From Blastobasis lacticolella (taxonomy: Eukaryota; Arthropoda; Insecta; Lepidoptera; Blastobasidae), in NCBI GenBank assembly GCA_905147135.1, contig LR990049.1, positions 17,439,428 to 17,503,427 of the forward strand: a stretch of 64,000 bases of DNA, given 5' to 3'. The notes under the pieces are model-generated. The model made no database searches, was not told the DNA's origin, and worked only from the letters and a program-made list of their open reading frames with translations. Positions 21,701-29,529 of the stretch are shown here, in pieces; position 1 is the first letter of the stretch; each line of letters starts with the position of its first letter. The position numbers were made by a program, and so were the translations under genes.

Positions 21701-24700
21701 CTCCACTGTAATTACCTGACCTGCCAAATCCTGGATCATGGTCAAGGCGGACCCCGGGCCCTCGCGCGAGAGCACAACCGGGACATTAACGCCAAGATGG
21801 TCACCCGGGGATAGTGTAGCTTCCCAACGGTGAAAGAAATTTTGAAATAGGACCAGTAGTTTCGAAGCCTATTCAATAAAAACAAACAAACAAACAAACA
21901 AACAAAAAATCAAACACTTCCTTTTTATAATATTAGTATAGACGACAGCTGATGCGCAGTAAAAGATCGCACCGAACCGAGCGCTCTGTCTCACTCGCAC
22001 CAGTTGTTGTATATGAGCCCCACTCTCGCAACTATTACACTTTTAATGCGTCTGGCAGGATTATAGAACCCAAAAAACTGTCTGGCTACTGAGAATACTC
22101 AGTTTAATAATTCTCTGAATAACATTTATAAAATTCAGCTTTCCTAATATAAGGTAAGTATAATTACAGAGAATTATAGTTTAGGGGTGTCCGGCGGAGG
22201 GTTGTAACCATACTATGTGTCTGGCAATGAGCATCGTGAGTATTAATGCTGTTACGAATAAAATACAAAAAAATTGAGCTTGCTAACTTAAGAAATTGGA
22301 GATAAGATTTTATACACCTTTGTTACCTGTTACCTGCCAAAGGAACCACGATCCAGGTTTCATGGGTGGGGATCATTCTTACCTGTGTTGGGGACACACA
22401 TGGAAAAACTTTCATACTTACGGACAATAGGAAGGTCTGGCCCTCATGGGCTCTTGCTCTACTAGCTCAGTCTACAAGGGACGCTATTTGAAAATATATA
22501 CCTTGTTCTATGTGGGGAAGGAACATTGATTTATTACTAACCGTAGATAGCGCATGAACGCTTGAAAAGTGGGCCGAGGAAGGACTGCTTAATCGCTAGT
22601 CAAGCAGTCCTTTTCCGTAGGCCGTCATTAGCCGTCGACACGTAAGCATGCCCAAGTGCGCGTTCAAAAATTGTCGAGACAATAGCCTTAAACGACAAAA
22701 AAAGGATGGGATTTCATATTTTGCGTGAATAAACACATTATACATCTTATGATGCATAAATATAGCGATTTACACATAAATAACCTTTAAAAATAATTAT
22801 TTTAATCATAAACATATTGTCAGTGTCAGACATCACGTCATTTGTCTCATTCATGCGCATGCGTTAAAGTGAAAACAAATTACACACAAAAAGAAATGAA
22901 GTCGCAGCATTATTCACAGCGCGAAAAACCATTTTGAGCTTTATGAGTATGAAAAAAAGTTGATATTTGGTAAATACGATACTGTACGTAATGACATTTT
23001 GATTCGGGCGTGCGTATTTACCTAAAAAATTGCTACGTACAAATGTATAGTCAATTAGGCGACAGATTTCAAGCGCATTTTTGTATGAAGTGCTTTATGT
23101 ACGGTTGGTAGTAGATCAATGGAAAGGTTACACGACGAATTATTACTAATTTGGCCCGAAAACTTAACCCGGTAGCGGGTTAGGTATTGGCACTTTATTA
23201 CCAAAATTCATTATATTCGAATTACCCGCTTTTCAAATTTCACATCTTCACTAGACACTACTTTGAAACGCGCCGAAATCGATTATAATGAAATTTGGTT
23301 AAAAAAATATGCCAATAAAACGACAACAATTCGGGTTAGGTTAGGAACGTCATATCGGCTAAATGTTACATTAGAAACGAAAAATAATAAAAACACATGT
23401 CAGTAATAATTCCACCACCCACCCACCAACATTCCACACATTATTCTCTCCCAGTGGCCACGTGGAGTGTCCGGAACGCGTGATGCGCATCCACGAGAGA
23501 CATCGCGACTTCGCCCTCCTACCGCGGCTGCGGCCGCTGCCGCCGCGGTGCGCCGAGGATCAAGACGTTTTGGCCGTGCATACTAAGGAGTATTTGGACA
23601 GGTGATGGCACTAGCTGATTATAGGTCTGGTTTTCTGGTTCCCCTCAATATTAACTGAGGGCGCTGTAGTTTATTCTACGTCATCGAGTACAAGAAAAAT
23701 TCCACTTTGTAACGAAAATCAACGTTTAGGAGACCCACAAAACGTTGGACTGTCCGTGCACAACCAGACAAAGATTTTTTTTTTAATTACTAATGTTTTT
23801 CTATCAAAGTGGGATAGATAACCTACGTCACCCTCATAGTCTAATAGCGTTGCCAACTTTTAGCGGCCGGAAAGCACTAATTAAAAAATGTATCTAAATC
23901 TACCACCACTTAAACTTTACAACTAAACAATGATATTGTTAGTGTAAATGGCAAGACGACGTACTTAGGATATTATATAAGTATTTTTTATATTGTAATA
24001 AAGAACATTACTACTATGGGTAAAATGTGACTATCGAATCATCTGATTGGCGGCAAAGTCACGCGCGCAATGACATGTATTCTTATCTTATTTTGATTTC
24101 TGTTCCTGCTACCTTCGGGATCTAACCATTCAATATCAATATGAATTTATTATAACATTAAAACACACGCGACGTACCTTTCCGATTTGTTTTCCCGACG
24201 TTTCGATACGATAACACCTACTGTGGTCACGAGAAGACTCACTCTCTATGTGGATTCTCATTACCAATGCTCTCATTTATCCATTTAACAGGTTAAAAGA
24301 GCTATCGGCGACGAAGCTGCGCGACTTGAACAGCCAGAAGGAGAAATACGACTCCGTGTACTTCCATCCGGAGTCGCTGGGCAGCGCCGTGGCCGCCGCG
24401 GGCGCTGTGTTGCAGGTCAGTACACTATATTTAGTCAATGGCATCATCATTTTAGCGGTAAATAAAGGCTTCTGCCAGGGACCGCTTTCCTTCTCTTCGA
24501 AACACTACGTCGTCGAAACTTCACCGCTACGTGGCACAGGCCCGGCTTTTGTATCTCTGGGAGTGCAGTGGCCATCCTACTGCCGATATAATTATCATTG
24601 TCATATCAGCGGAAAGACGCTCCCTGTTGTGCATAAGCCTCCCCAAGAGGTCTCCATAAAGGCCGGCTGAGCCTTCCGCATCCAGTTGGTACCTGCGATC

Positions 24701-27700
24701 TTGACCACGTCGTAGGTCCATCTTGCTGAATCTACCCACGCTGTGTCTTCCGGTACGTGGTCGCCACTCGAGAACTTTACTGTCCCAACGGCCATCATTT
24801 CTATGAACTTTAGCCCTGTCGTGTCCTAAGGATTGCCAGACTGAAAACTAGTAACAGACACACTAATCCTTTGCTTCAGTTGCAGTCGACTCTAATACTT
24901 ACAATGTACAAAATAAAGTCGCTTTTGGATTAATTCGGATGTGTCCGACATCGTCTCCCGCCCACTGCGTAAGGATTAGTATCAATTGCAATTGACGATT
25001 GGTTGACTCCAGCCAAAGTGGAACGTTTGTTACTAGTTTAAGTTTCAATAAGCCTGGCAATCCTTCGGCCATATCGATGAACTCGATTCGCTTCCGGACC
25101 TCCTCATCTCCGATTCGATCGCTCATCATATCGATAATAAAAACTCTTTTCCCCCAGATGGTAGACGCAGTGCTAACCAAGGAAGCGGGTGCCGGCGTGT
25201 GCGTGATCCGGCCTCCCGGCCACCACGCCTCAGCTTCGGTTCCCAGCGGGTTCTGTCTTCTCAACAATGCGGCTGTGGGCGCCTCACACGCCATCAGGAA
25301 CCACGGGCTGAAACGAGTGCTGATACTGGACTGGGATGTCCACCATGGGAACGGCACGCAGAAGATCACGTATGGGGATGAGAAGGTGAGTGGTGGAGTT
25401 GAGTGAGAGTTGGTTTGGTGAAATGATAGAAGGAAAATCTATAGTTGAGAGTTCCACGACTTGTCTTTCTTGGAATTACTGTCGGTCATCATTGTCATCA
25501 ACTTTGTAATTCCTCAACATTTTCACTCCAACTCAAAACAGACGTCTCGTTTTGGCTGGAGCCGACCAATTGTCAGTAGCAGTTGATACTAATCCTTACG
25601 ATGTACAAAATAAAGCCGCTTTTGGATTAATTCGGATGCGCGGGCAAGCCCGGGCTGACGTCCCCCTCACCCAAAAGCGATTTTATTTTATACAACATAA
25701 GGATTAGTATCAACTACAACAAGGTTCATTTTTGTATCACTTATAGTATGTAATGCGTCGCTCCGCTTTTCAAAAGCCGTGATACAAACATTGACTTTAT
25801 ATGCAATACATTCCACTTTGATTTGCTCTCGCGCTGTTTGTTTCTGAATTTAGCTACTGAGTTCAGTCGAATGTAATCGGCGTATTAGCGGGCTGACGAT
25901 GACGTCACAACACACATCTGCTGTTACTAGGATAATTTGACCTTCCTATCCATACAATCAGGTGCTGTACATGTCGATCCACCGCTACGACGACGGGTCT
26001 TTCTTCCCGCACTCCACCGACGCCGATTACTTGGCGGTGGGCGAGGGCCGCGGGGAGGGGTACAACGTCAACGTGCCTTGGAATAAGGTGAGTGTGTGAA
26101 TGGTGGAATCGTAAATCAATTCAATACTTTGTTTCAGACATTTTTTTAATTTTTTTATGTCATACGATAAGCAAACAGGCAAGCGGGCCACCTGATGGAA
26201 AGTGGTCACCACTGCCTATAGACATTAGCAACACCGAGACTGTCGCCAATGCGTTGCCCACCTCTATAACACGTTACTCTGGCAGCAAAAAGGCAAATAT
26301 CCCTCCACTGCCAAATCCACGGTTTCCCAAATTCCCACCCCATGGAGCTCTGGACATAGTGTGTTACAAAATAAAAAGAAAAACTTAATTCTAAATACGT
26401 AAAAACACTTTTTACATTAGTGTTTTACAAGCCGTCCACTTTTGCATCCGCAAACATAGCGGATGCACTGCAATATCTAGGCAGCCCCAGCAGTATTCTG
26501 AACGCGTCGTTGTACTGGACGCGAAGCGCCCTGAATGCCCTCTGCGAATATTTGACCCATAGGCTGCATGTGCAAACACCTGATATTAGGCTCTAAATGG
26601 AGTGAGACGTTAAATCTCTGGTATGACGTGCGAACCTACGAGCCAACATATTCGCCCGAACCGCCAAGGCTCTCCGCTCCCTCTCAATATCTGCATCGTC
26701 CGACAGATCCTCAGTGACCCAGAATCGGGTGACAGTTACAGTCTTCAAGAGATGAAAAGTGGCGTTACTGAGAAGTAAGGTTCGTTGTCAAAATTCCGCA
26801 GTGCTATTGGTTCGAAATAACTGCTGTAAAATGACGGATCCATTCCAATAATTCCACATTTATTTCGACATCAGACCTCACGTCTCAATAGCGCCCTCTA
26901 ATTGGTCCGCTTGATGGAAGTGTCCCTAAAGTAATCATGATTGGTCCACAGCGCGGCATGGGCGACACTGAATACATGGCGGCGTTCACGCAAGTCATAA
27001 TGCCCATCGCGTACGAGTACGACCCGGAACTAGTCATCGTGTCGGCTGGATTCGACGCGTGCGTCGGCGATCCTTTGGGCGGTGAGTGTACTCCATTAAT
27101 AATAATAATAATAATCGTGGACAAATTCACACAGCGCCATCTAGCCCCAAAGTAAGCAACGCTTGTGTTATGGGTGCTAGATAACTGATAGACTACTTAT
27201 ATACTTTTTTTAAATACATACTTATTATACATAGAACACCCAGACCCGTAACAGAAATTAAAATTCATCATTTCAATTTCTGCCCGGTCGGGAATCGAAC
27301 CCGGGACCTCTTGCGTGACAGACCGGTATATGTTGACCACTGAACCACTCAGGTCGTCCATTACACTTTCACTACACAGTCGGGTTTGTTAATAGGGTTA
27401 GCATTGTTTTTACCTCGATATTTTGACGCAGTGGCATGCGTAGACTGGTGCCGCTGTGTGAAGTCGAGCCTAAGAACAGACATATCGGTCCACCCTCTTT
27501 CGGATTCGACGATTACCCTCCCTTCGGATTCTCGAACCACTACCATTGTTACTTGCTCGTTGTTGTGTGTAAAGAAAGTGTAGTGAATAACCACGAAAGT
27601 CTTAAAACTTAACTCCATTGTTCGTTAGGCGGCAGAGAAGATTTTTTTACTTTAATTATTTATTTTAATTTGAACCACCCTTACACACAAATTTTCCAGG

Positions 27701-29406
27701 TTGCAAAGTCACGCCGGAATGCTACGGTCGAATGACGCAGCTCCTTCGCGGGCTGGCCGGCGGGAAAGTGATCCTCTGCCTCGAAGGCGGCTACAACATC
27801 ACCAGCATATCCTACGCTATGACTATGTGCACCAAGGCGTTGCTAGGCGACCCGATACATCACCACTACGAGCCCAAACCAGTATGCCATTGGTCGGCTG
27901 TAGAGTCCATCAATAACGTGATCAAAGTGCACAAGAAGTATTGGAAGAATCTGAAGTTCCAGCTCGCTCTACCCAGCGACAATGTGCTCGAACCACCCCA
28001 TCCTTCCAGAGGACTGACCGTGAACGAGGATATCGGAGACGCGGACAGATGTGAAGTCTCCGCGTCGAGTTGCGACTCCTCGAAGTCCGATATCGCGTCC
28101 AAAGGTGGCGCAGACTTCGGCGATTCGCTGGAGAGCCACATGGCGAACTTGAGTCTGAGCAAAACGTGCAGCGATGGCATACACTGCGGCACAGACGAGG
28201 AGGACAACGCTGATTGTACGAAAAAGAGTCCAGGCAGCTCCAAAGACAACGCTGGCTCGTCTAAGAAAGATAAACCCATCTGTGAATTGGCCGATGAATG
28301 TAGCGCGGGCGCCAGCAAAGCGACCACCGACGCAGAGACCACGGACAAGAAAACTCTAGTCGATTATCTAGCTGAGAACATGCAGGCCATAGTTGATGGG
28401 GAAATGTACGCGGTGATTCCTCTACCGTGGTGCCCTCATTTGGAGTCTTTGTACGCAATACCGACTGATGTGAAGTTAGAGCAGGGCGTCAAGTGCATAG
28501 ACTGCGATCAGACCGTCGAGAATTGGGTGTGCCTGCATTGTTTCGTTGTGAGTATTCGTTTTGTGATAACTTTAATATTTTTTACGCAATATCTTGATAT
28601 CCAATGTGTCATTTGGACCACGACTACAGATTCCCAATGTCGTATTCCGTCCACGCGTGTGATTTGACTCAGAAACGCCGTGATTTGGGCGGTGGAGTAT
28701 TTTATCTGTTTATTTGCGTTTGTTTTCAAGCCAATCTGATGCAAAGCGAAACTGTCGCCCATAACATATACGATTCATGCATTTAGTTTTCAAGTAACAT
28801 AATTGAGAACCAAAAATGTCACTTATCATCCAAACCCGAACACAATGCAAATGAGACACACCAACATATAAGAATTCAATAATAAAATGCAGATAATTTG
28901 AAACCCGTATTTGTAACAATTACACTCGTTTTCGTTACACCGAATTTTCTCTTCAACAACTCAACTTAAAATAAAAAGGCAATTTTATTCGTAATTTTTC
29001 TAGATTTATTTAATAGTTATAACAAAAATCTTTGGTCGTCAGACACGCAATGAATATTTTTGGAGGTAAGTATTTTAGGTAGGTATTTCGAAGCTGCATT
29101 CTCATAGTTTAGCTTTAAGTTCTCCAAAATACCACTTTACACATAAATTTTTAATAAATGAATAAATAAATGTCTCGCCCACAGACGGCATGCGGCCGCA
29201 GCATCAACGGCCACATGCAGGCCCACTGCCAGAGCACCGGACACACTCTAGTCCTGTCACTCGTGGACCTCTCCGTGTGGTGCAACATATGCGACGTGTA
29301 CGTTGACAACGCACTATTGTACGACGCGAAGAACAATGCGCACAGAAACAAATTCGGCGAGGACATGCCCTGGTGCTATCCCAGAGACACCATACAGATG
29401 CAGTAG
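9718..29406 (+). CDS. HDAC6: Histone deacetylase 6, complete (20 coding exons plus one alternative exon)
   Basis: HDAC6 is a mainly cytoplasmic zinc deacetylase acting on alpha-tubulin and other proteins; it also binds free ubiquitin C-termini. The exons join in phase to 3420 nt (1139 residues), close to the insect family length. Order: a basic, low-complexity N-terminus (1-100, KKKAQNKKK); catalytic domain 1 (about 104-425) with PPGHH, zinc ligands D256/H258/D349 and catalytic Y388; catalytic domain 2 (about 533-845) with PPGHH, D682/H684/D775 and Y815; a Ser/Asp/Lys-rich linker (about 870-1010); and ZnF-UBP (about 1020-1130). Both catalytic sites appear intact. The exon holding D349 exists in two tandem versions. 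Start: the ATG at 9718 sits in a GCCATGG context and is immediately spliced. Introns hold many transposable elements, none of which interrupts an exon. Splice boundaries are by eye. Confidence 0.95.
9825..9962 (+). CDS. HDAC6: HDAC6 exon 2 (residues 2-47)
   Basis: Acceptor CCAG ends at 9824 and the donor GTAAGA starts at 9963; phase 0 both sides. It encodes a Pro/Lys/Thr-rich, probably disordered N-terminus beginning [13 protein letters not shown]. Support is splice sites and frame only, since this part is not conserved. Confidence 0.75.
10123..10212 (+). CDS. HDAC6: HDAC6 exon 3 (residues 48-77)
   Basis: Acceptor TATAG ends at 10122, donor GTAAGT at 10213, phase 0. It encodes a Lys-rich stretch ([12 protein letters not shown]) that could act as a nuclear localisation or basic binding patch. 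Confidence 0.75.
10528..10658 (+). CDS. HDAC6: HDAC6 exon 4 (residues 78-121)
   Basis: Acceptor CATAG ends at 10527, donor GTTAGT at 10659, phase 2. It starts catalytic domain 1 with the class-II signature [12 protein letters not shown]. Confidence 0.92.
11264..11634. mobile_element. MITE family M1, copy 2 (371 bp, inverted relative to copy 1)
   Basis: Terminal ATGAGGAGTTTTCCA and its inverted partner TTTTTAATAGGTATCT flank a body matching 5577-6012 in reverse. It lies in HDAC6 intron 4 and ends 20 bp before exon 5. Confidence 0.75.
11655..11838 (+). CDS. HDAC6: HDAC6 exon 5 (residues 121-182)
   Basis: Acceptor TCAG ends at 11654, donor GTGGGT at 11839, ends in phase 0. It encodes the [11 protein letters not shown] and YDAIYIHP deacetylase words. 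The MITE at 11264-11634 ends 20 bp before it. Confidence 0.92.
11945..12115. mobile_element. Foldback repeat with about 35-bp arms
   Basis: Arms near 11980-12015 and 12073-12112 are reverse complements (GGGTATGTTCCGCGTTTC against GAAACCCAGAACATACCC). The left side recurs at 49970-50065, so this is an interspersed element, in HDAC6 intron 5. Confidence 0.6.
12432..12631 (+). CDS. HDAC6: HDAC6 exon 6 (residues 183-249)
   Basis: Acceptor CAACAG ends at 12431, donor GTTGGT at 12632, phase 2. It carries FVRPPGHHA, the catalytic His pair (219-220) of domain 1, and [13 protein letters not shown]. Confidence 0.94.
12663..12838. mobile_element. Foldback MITE family M2 (copy 1)
   Basis: Terminal inverted halves carry AGATGGCGCTACT and ATAGCGCCAGCT. 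The core reads CTGTCAAAATAGAGCC, then GGCTGGAATAGATTCGTC. Homologous to copies at 14265, 14468, 26748, 30492, 41387, 49655 and 52330. In HDAC6 intron 6, 30 bp after exon 6. Confidence 0.7.
13288..13356 (+). CDS. HDAC6: HDAC6 exon 7 (residues 249-272)
   Basis: Acceptor TTTTCAG ends at 13287, donor GTTTGT at 13357, phase 2. It encodes [12 protein letters not shown] with zinc ligands D256 and H258. Confidence 0.94.
13904..14096 (+). CDS. HDAC6: HDAC6 exon 8 (residues 272-336)
   Basis: Acceptor CCCAG ends at 13903, donor GTGAGT at 14097, ends in phase 0. It encodes [16 protein letters not shown], the TGCGRGKG glycine loop, and [16 protein letters not shown], which must join an exon starting x-x-PEL. 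Confidence 0.94.
14265..14457. mobile_element. Foldback MITE family M2 (copy 2)
   Basis: GGGTTTTCACCATTCC at the left and GTGAAAACCCTC at the right form the ends. The core has GTCAAAATAAAGC. In HDAC6 intron 8, directly followed by copy 3. Confidence 0.7.
14468..14660. mobile_element. Foldback MITE family M2 (copy 3, tandem to copy 2)
   Basis: A diverged second copy with TGTCAAAATAAAACC and TAGCGCCATCT, ending ATCACGAAACCCCTCAC. The two lie head-to-tail within 400 bp in the intron before the alternative exon pair. Confidence 0.65.
15372..15431 (+). CDS. HDAC6: HDAC6 exon 9a, alternative zinc-ligand exon (residues 337-356)
   Basis: It lies between the acceptor CCCCAG (ends 15371) and the donor GTAAAA (15432). 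It is 60 nt, phase 0 at both ends, and encodes [20 protein letters not shown]. The Asp of GYD (residue 349) is the third zinc ligand of catalytic domain 1. The pyrimidine tract upstream is poor, so the exon may need enhancer help. It is paralogous to exon 9b 54 bp downstream: 13 of 20 residues are identical while 7 of those 13 codons differ silently, implying that both are under protein-level constraint. It joins [10 protein letters not shown] in exon 10 in frame. Confidence 0.85.
15486..15545 (+). CDS. HDAC6: HDAC6 exon 9b, alternative zinc-ligand exon (residues 337-356)
   Basis: It lies between the acceptor CTCTTTCAG (ends 15485), with a strong pyrimidine tract and a CTAAC branch-point word at 15449-15453, and a weaker donor GTTTGC (15546). 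It is 60 nt, phase 0, encoding [20 protein letters not shown] with the same zinc-ligand Asp. Including both exons would duplicate the zinc-binding strand, and skipping both would remove it in frame. The branch point is about 20 nt from the exon 9a donor, too close for normal spliceosome assembly across the 54-nt gap. One exon at a time is therefore expected. Confidence 0.85.
15790..16140 (-). mobile_element. LINE C-terminal fragment, degenerate
   Basis: The minus strand encodes the word [16 protein letters not shown], common at the C-terminal end of insect non-LTR reverse transcriptases, followed by decayed sequence. No intact frame remains. In the HDAC6 intron between exons 9b and 10. Confidence 0.65.
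16196..16450 (+). mobile_element. tRNA-derived SINE, family B (best copy)
   Basis: The tRNA-like head has an A-box-like TGGTTCAGTGGTC at about 16201 and a perfect B-box GGTTCGATTCC at about 16247, followed by CCGGCCGGGCAGAAATTT. The tail has GCTTTGCTTAGTTTGGGGC and TAGATGGCGCTGTGTG, then ATTTATTTATTTA. It is not a real tRNA gene because a cloverleaf cannot be closed. Confidence 0.8.
16768..16918 (+). mobile_element. SINE family A fragment
   Basis: It matches the tail half of family A (GATCCAATCGGGGCAGG through ACACAATCGGGACATTAATG), without the head. In the HDAC6 intron before exon 10. Confidence 0.65.
17003..17056 (+). mobile_element. SINE family B tail fragment beside HDAC6 exon 10
   Basis: CCATCCATAGCCAAAGCTTT and CTAGATGGCGCTGT match the family B tail at 16370-16425. 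The fragment ends 30 bp before the exon 10 start, so the SINE-derived bases lie within the usual branch-point region. Confidence 0.6.
17087..17280 (+). CDS. HDAC6: HDAC6 exon 10 (residues 357-421)
   Basis: Acceptor CCCGCAG ends at 17086, donor GTGAGT at 17281, ends in phase 2. It encodes [13 protein letters not shown] and [13 protein letters not shown], with the catalytic Tyr388 of domain 1. A SINE tail fragment ends about 30 bp upstream. Confidence 0.94.
17690..17880 (+). mobile_element. LINE 3'-tail fragment with AATA-rich end
   Basis: GGCAAGAGTGAATAGACTGT and GACAGGCATGCTGGCC resemble 29880-29935. The sequence ends in a (AATA)n run at about 17862-17880 and is followed by a SINE. In HDAC6 intron 10. 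Confidence 0.5.
17878..18020 (-). mobile_element. SINE family B, tail half
   Basis: The reverse complement matches the tail of 16196-16450 (GCGCCATCTAGCCCCAAAC, CATCCAGACCCGTAACAG). The head is missing. Confidence 0.7.
18240..18432. mobile_element. Foldback MITE family M4 (193 bp)
   Basis: About 32-bp inverted ends: CTCGCGCTGTGACATCTGGG at the left and, inward from the right, CTTGCACTGTGACGTCTCGA. An end of the same type recurs at about 61857-61920. In HDAC6 intron 10. Confidence 0.7.
18526..18693 (+). CDS. HDAC6: HDAC6 exon 11 (residues 421-477)
   Basis: Acceptor CCCCAG ends at 18525, donor GTGAGT at 18694, phase 2. It encodes the end of domain 1 ([19 protein letters not shown]) and the start of the inter-domain linker. 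Confidence 0.9.
19259..19341 (+). CDS. HDAC6: HDAC6 exon 12 (residues 477-505)
   Basis: Acceptor GGCCAG ends at 19258, donor GTAAGT at 19342, ends in phase 1. It encodes a charged inter-domain linker ([17 protein letters not shown]). Confidence 0.85.
19985..20205 (+). mobile_element. Interspersed repeat R1 (plus copy)
   Basis: It contains GCCATCTGGCGGTCAGCGTG and TACCCCCCTCCTTTTTGACG. The reverse complement recurs at 40838-41060. Class unknown. In HDAC6 intron 12. Confidence 0.6.
20259..20340 (+). CDS. HDAC6: HDAC6 exon 13 (residues 505-532)
   Basis: Acceptor TTACAG ends at 20258, donor GTGAGT at 20341, ends in phase 2. It encodes [19 protein letters not shown], the entry to catalytic domain 2. 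Confidence 0.9.
20454..22455. mobile_element. Complete composite element: long TIRs around a Helitron-like body, with a nested SINE
   Basis: The left arm (about 20454-20912) and right arm (about 21980-22455) are inverted copies of about 450 bp, each ending in AAGAGCCCATGAGGGCCAGA reading inward. Between them lies a Helitron-like body (about 21100-21942) matching 4229-4954 on the minus strand, itself interrupted by a SINE at 21522-21799. The junction of body and right arm (AGTATAGACGACAGCTGATG) is the same as at about 232-252, so body and arms moved together. No target duplication was clear, and no transposase is present. In HDAC6 intron 13. Confidence 0.78.
21522..21799 (+). mobile_element. 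SINE family A nested in the composite element
   Basis: It begins ACCAATGACTGTTTTTTGAG and ends GGGACATTAACGCCAAGATG, splitting the Helitron-like body. The tRNA head is truncated. Confidence 0.75.
22648..22728 (+). pseudogene. THAP zinc-finger remnant (26 codons)
   Basis: ATG at 22648 opens [20 protein letters not shown] followed by GISYFA and a stop. The start MPKCxxxNC and the following Lys-rich loop and IS(F/Y) are typical of the first half of a THAP (C2CH) domain, as found at the N-terminus of P-element-type transposases and some host factors. The finger is incomplete: the later Cys and His are missing. It lies in HDAC6 intron 13, 190 bp after the composite element. Confidence 0.5.
22730..23454. 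other. HDAC6 intron 13, 3' part, no recognisable feature
   Basis: AT-rich intron sequence. I see no reading frame, RNA or repeat match within the window. Confidence 0.5.
23455..23601 (+). CDS. HDAC6: HDAC6 exon 14 (residues 532-581)
   Basis: Acceptor CCCAG ends at 23454, donor GTGATG at 23602, phase 2. It encodes [16 protein letters not shown], the repeat of the domain-entry signature, and [12 protein letters not shown]. Confidence 0.93.
24292..24415 (+). CDS. HDAC6: HDAC6 exon 15 (residues 581-622)
   Basis: Acceptor TTAACAG ends at 24291, donor GTCAGT at 24416, ends in phase 0. It encodes [20 protein letters not shown]. Confidence 0.93.
24866..25045. mobile_element. Foldback MITE family M3 (copy 1)
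   Basis: The left arm has CAGTTGCAGTCGACTCTAAT and the right arm ATTAGTATCAATTGCAATTG in inverse; the core reads AAAATAAAGTCGCTTTTGG. Copies also lie at 25550, 45180 and 52404. In HDAC6 intron 15. Confidence 0.7.
25158..25385 (+). CDS. HDAC6: HDAC6 exon 16 (residues 623-698)
   Basis: Acceptor CCCCCAG ends at 25157, donor GTGAGT at 25386, phase 0. It encodes VIRPPGHHA (His 644-645) and [15 protein letters not shown] with zinc ligands D682 and H684 of domain 2. Confidence 0.95.
25550..25728. mobile_element. Foldback MITE family M3 (copy 2)
   Basis: GGAGCCGACCAATTGTCAGT and TGATACTAATCCTTACG at the left, ATAAGGATTAGTATCAACT at the right; core TAAAGCCGCTTTTGG. In HDAC6 intron 16, so this family flanks exon 16 on both sides. 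Confidence 0.7.
25962..26087 (+). CDS. HDAC6: HDAC6 exon 17 (residues 699-740)
   Basis: Acceptor AATCAG ends at 25961, donor GTGAGT at 26088, phase 0. It encodes [16 protein letters not shown] and [14 protein letters not shown], the glycine loop of domain 2. Confidence 0.95.
26135..26350 (-). mobile_element. LINE 3'-end fragment (Jockey-like family)
   Basis: The reverse complement of the tail at 40100-40250: AAACAGGCAAGCGGGCCACC, TGATGGAAAGTGGTCACC and CCAATGCGTTGCCC. In HDAC6 intron 17. Confidence 0.7.
26748..26912. mobile_element. Foldback MITE family M2 (copy 4)
   Basis: TGGCGTTACTGAGAAGTAAG at the left, CAATAGCGCCCTCTAATTGG at the right, and CTATTGGTTCGAAATAACTG in the core. It ends 40 bp before HDAC6 exon 18. 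Confidence 0.6.
26952..27081 (+). CDS. HDAC6: HDAC6 exon 18 (residues 741-784)
   Basis: Acceptor CCACAG ends at 26951, donor GTGAGT at 27082, ends in phase 1. It encodes [20 protein letters not shown], with zinc ligand D775. It is the single domain-2 counterpart of the duplicated exon 9 pair. A MITE (26748-26912) ends about 40 bp upstream. Confidence 0.95.
27117..27370 (-). mobile_element. tRNA-derived SINE, family B (near-complete)
   Basis: The minus strand head has TGAGTGGTTCAGTGGTC-like and GGTTCGATTCC boxes (about 27290-27355) and the tail ends near 27117 with TGTGTGAATTTGTCCACG. In HDAC6 intron 18. Confidence 0.78.
27700..28547 (+). CDS. HDAC6: HDAC6 exon 19 (residues 784-1066)
   Basis: Acceptor TTCCAG ends at 27699, donor GTGAGT at 28548, ends in phase 0. 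This longest exon encodes the end of domain 2 ([13 protein letters not shown], catalytic Y815), a Ser/Asp/Lys-rich linker with little conserved sequence, and the first half of ZnF-UBP (WCPHL, CIDCDQ, WVCLHC). Confidence 0.95.
29185..29406 (+). CDS. HDAC6: HDAC6 exon 20, ZnF-UBP C-terminal half and stop (residues 1067-1139)
   Basis: Acceptor CCACAG ends at 29184 and TAG lies at 29404-29406. It encodes [32 protein letters not shown] and the C-terminal [13 protein letters not shown]. The conserved Cys/His residues of the ubiquitin-binding finger are present. Confidence 0.95.
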   Translation, partial: TACGRSINGHMQAHCQSTGHTLVLSLVDLSVWCNICDVYVDNALLYDAKNNAHRNKFGEDMPWCYPRDTIQMQ

Positions 29407-29529
29407 AGTTTCACAGTCTGTGGTGTGGCTGTGGACATTTTTACAACTCGTCTGTGTTGCAAGTGACTTGTGGTGGCAACCGAAGCGAGAGTTTTGTGCC
29501 GAAGTATAGTATTATAAAAAGGAGTCTTT

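Noticed and set aside
24248..24670. 140-codon open frame
   Set aside because: It is HDAC6 exon 15 plus read-through into the intron, in the correct frame only up to 24415.
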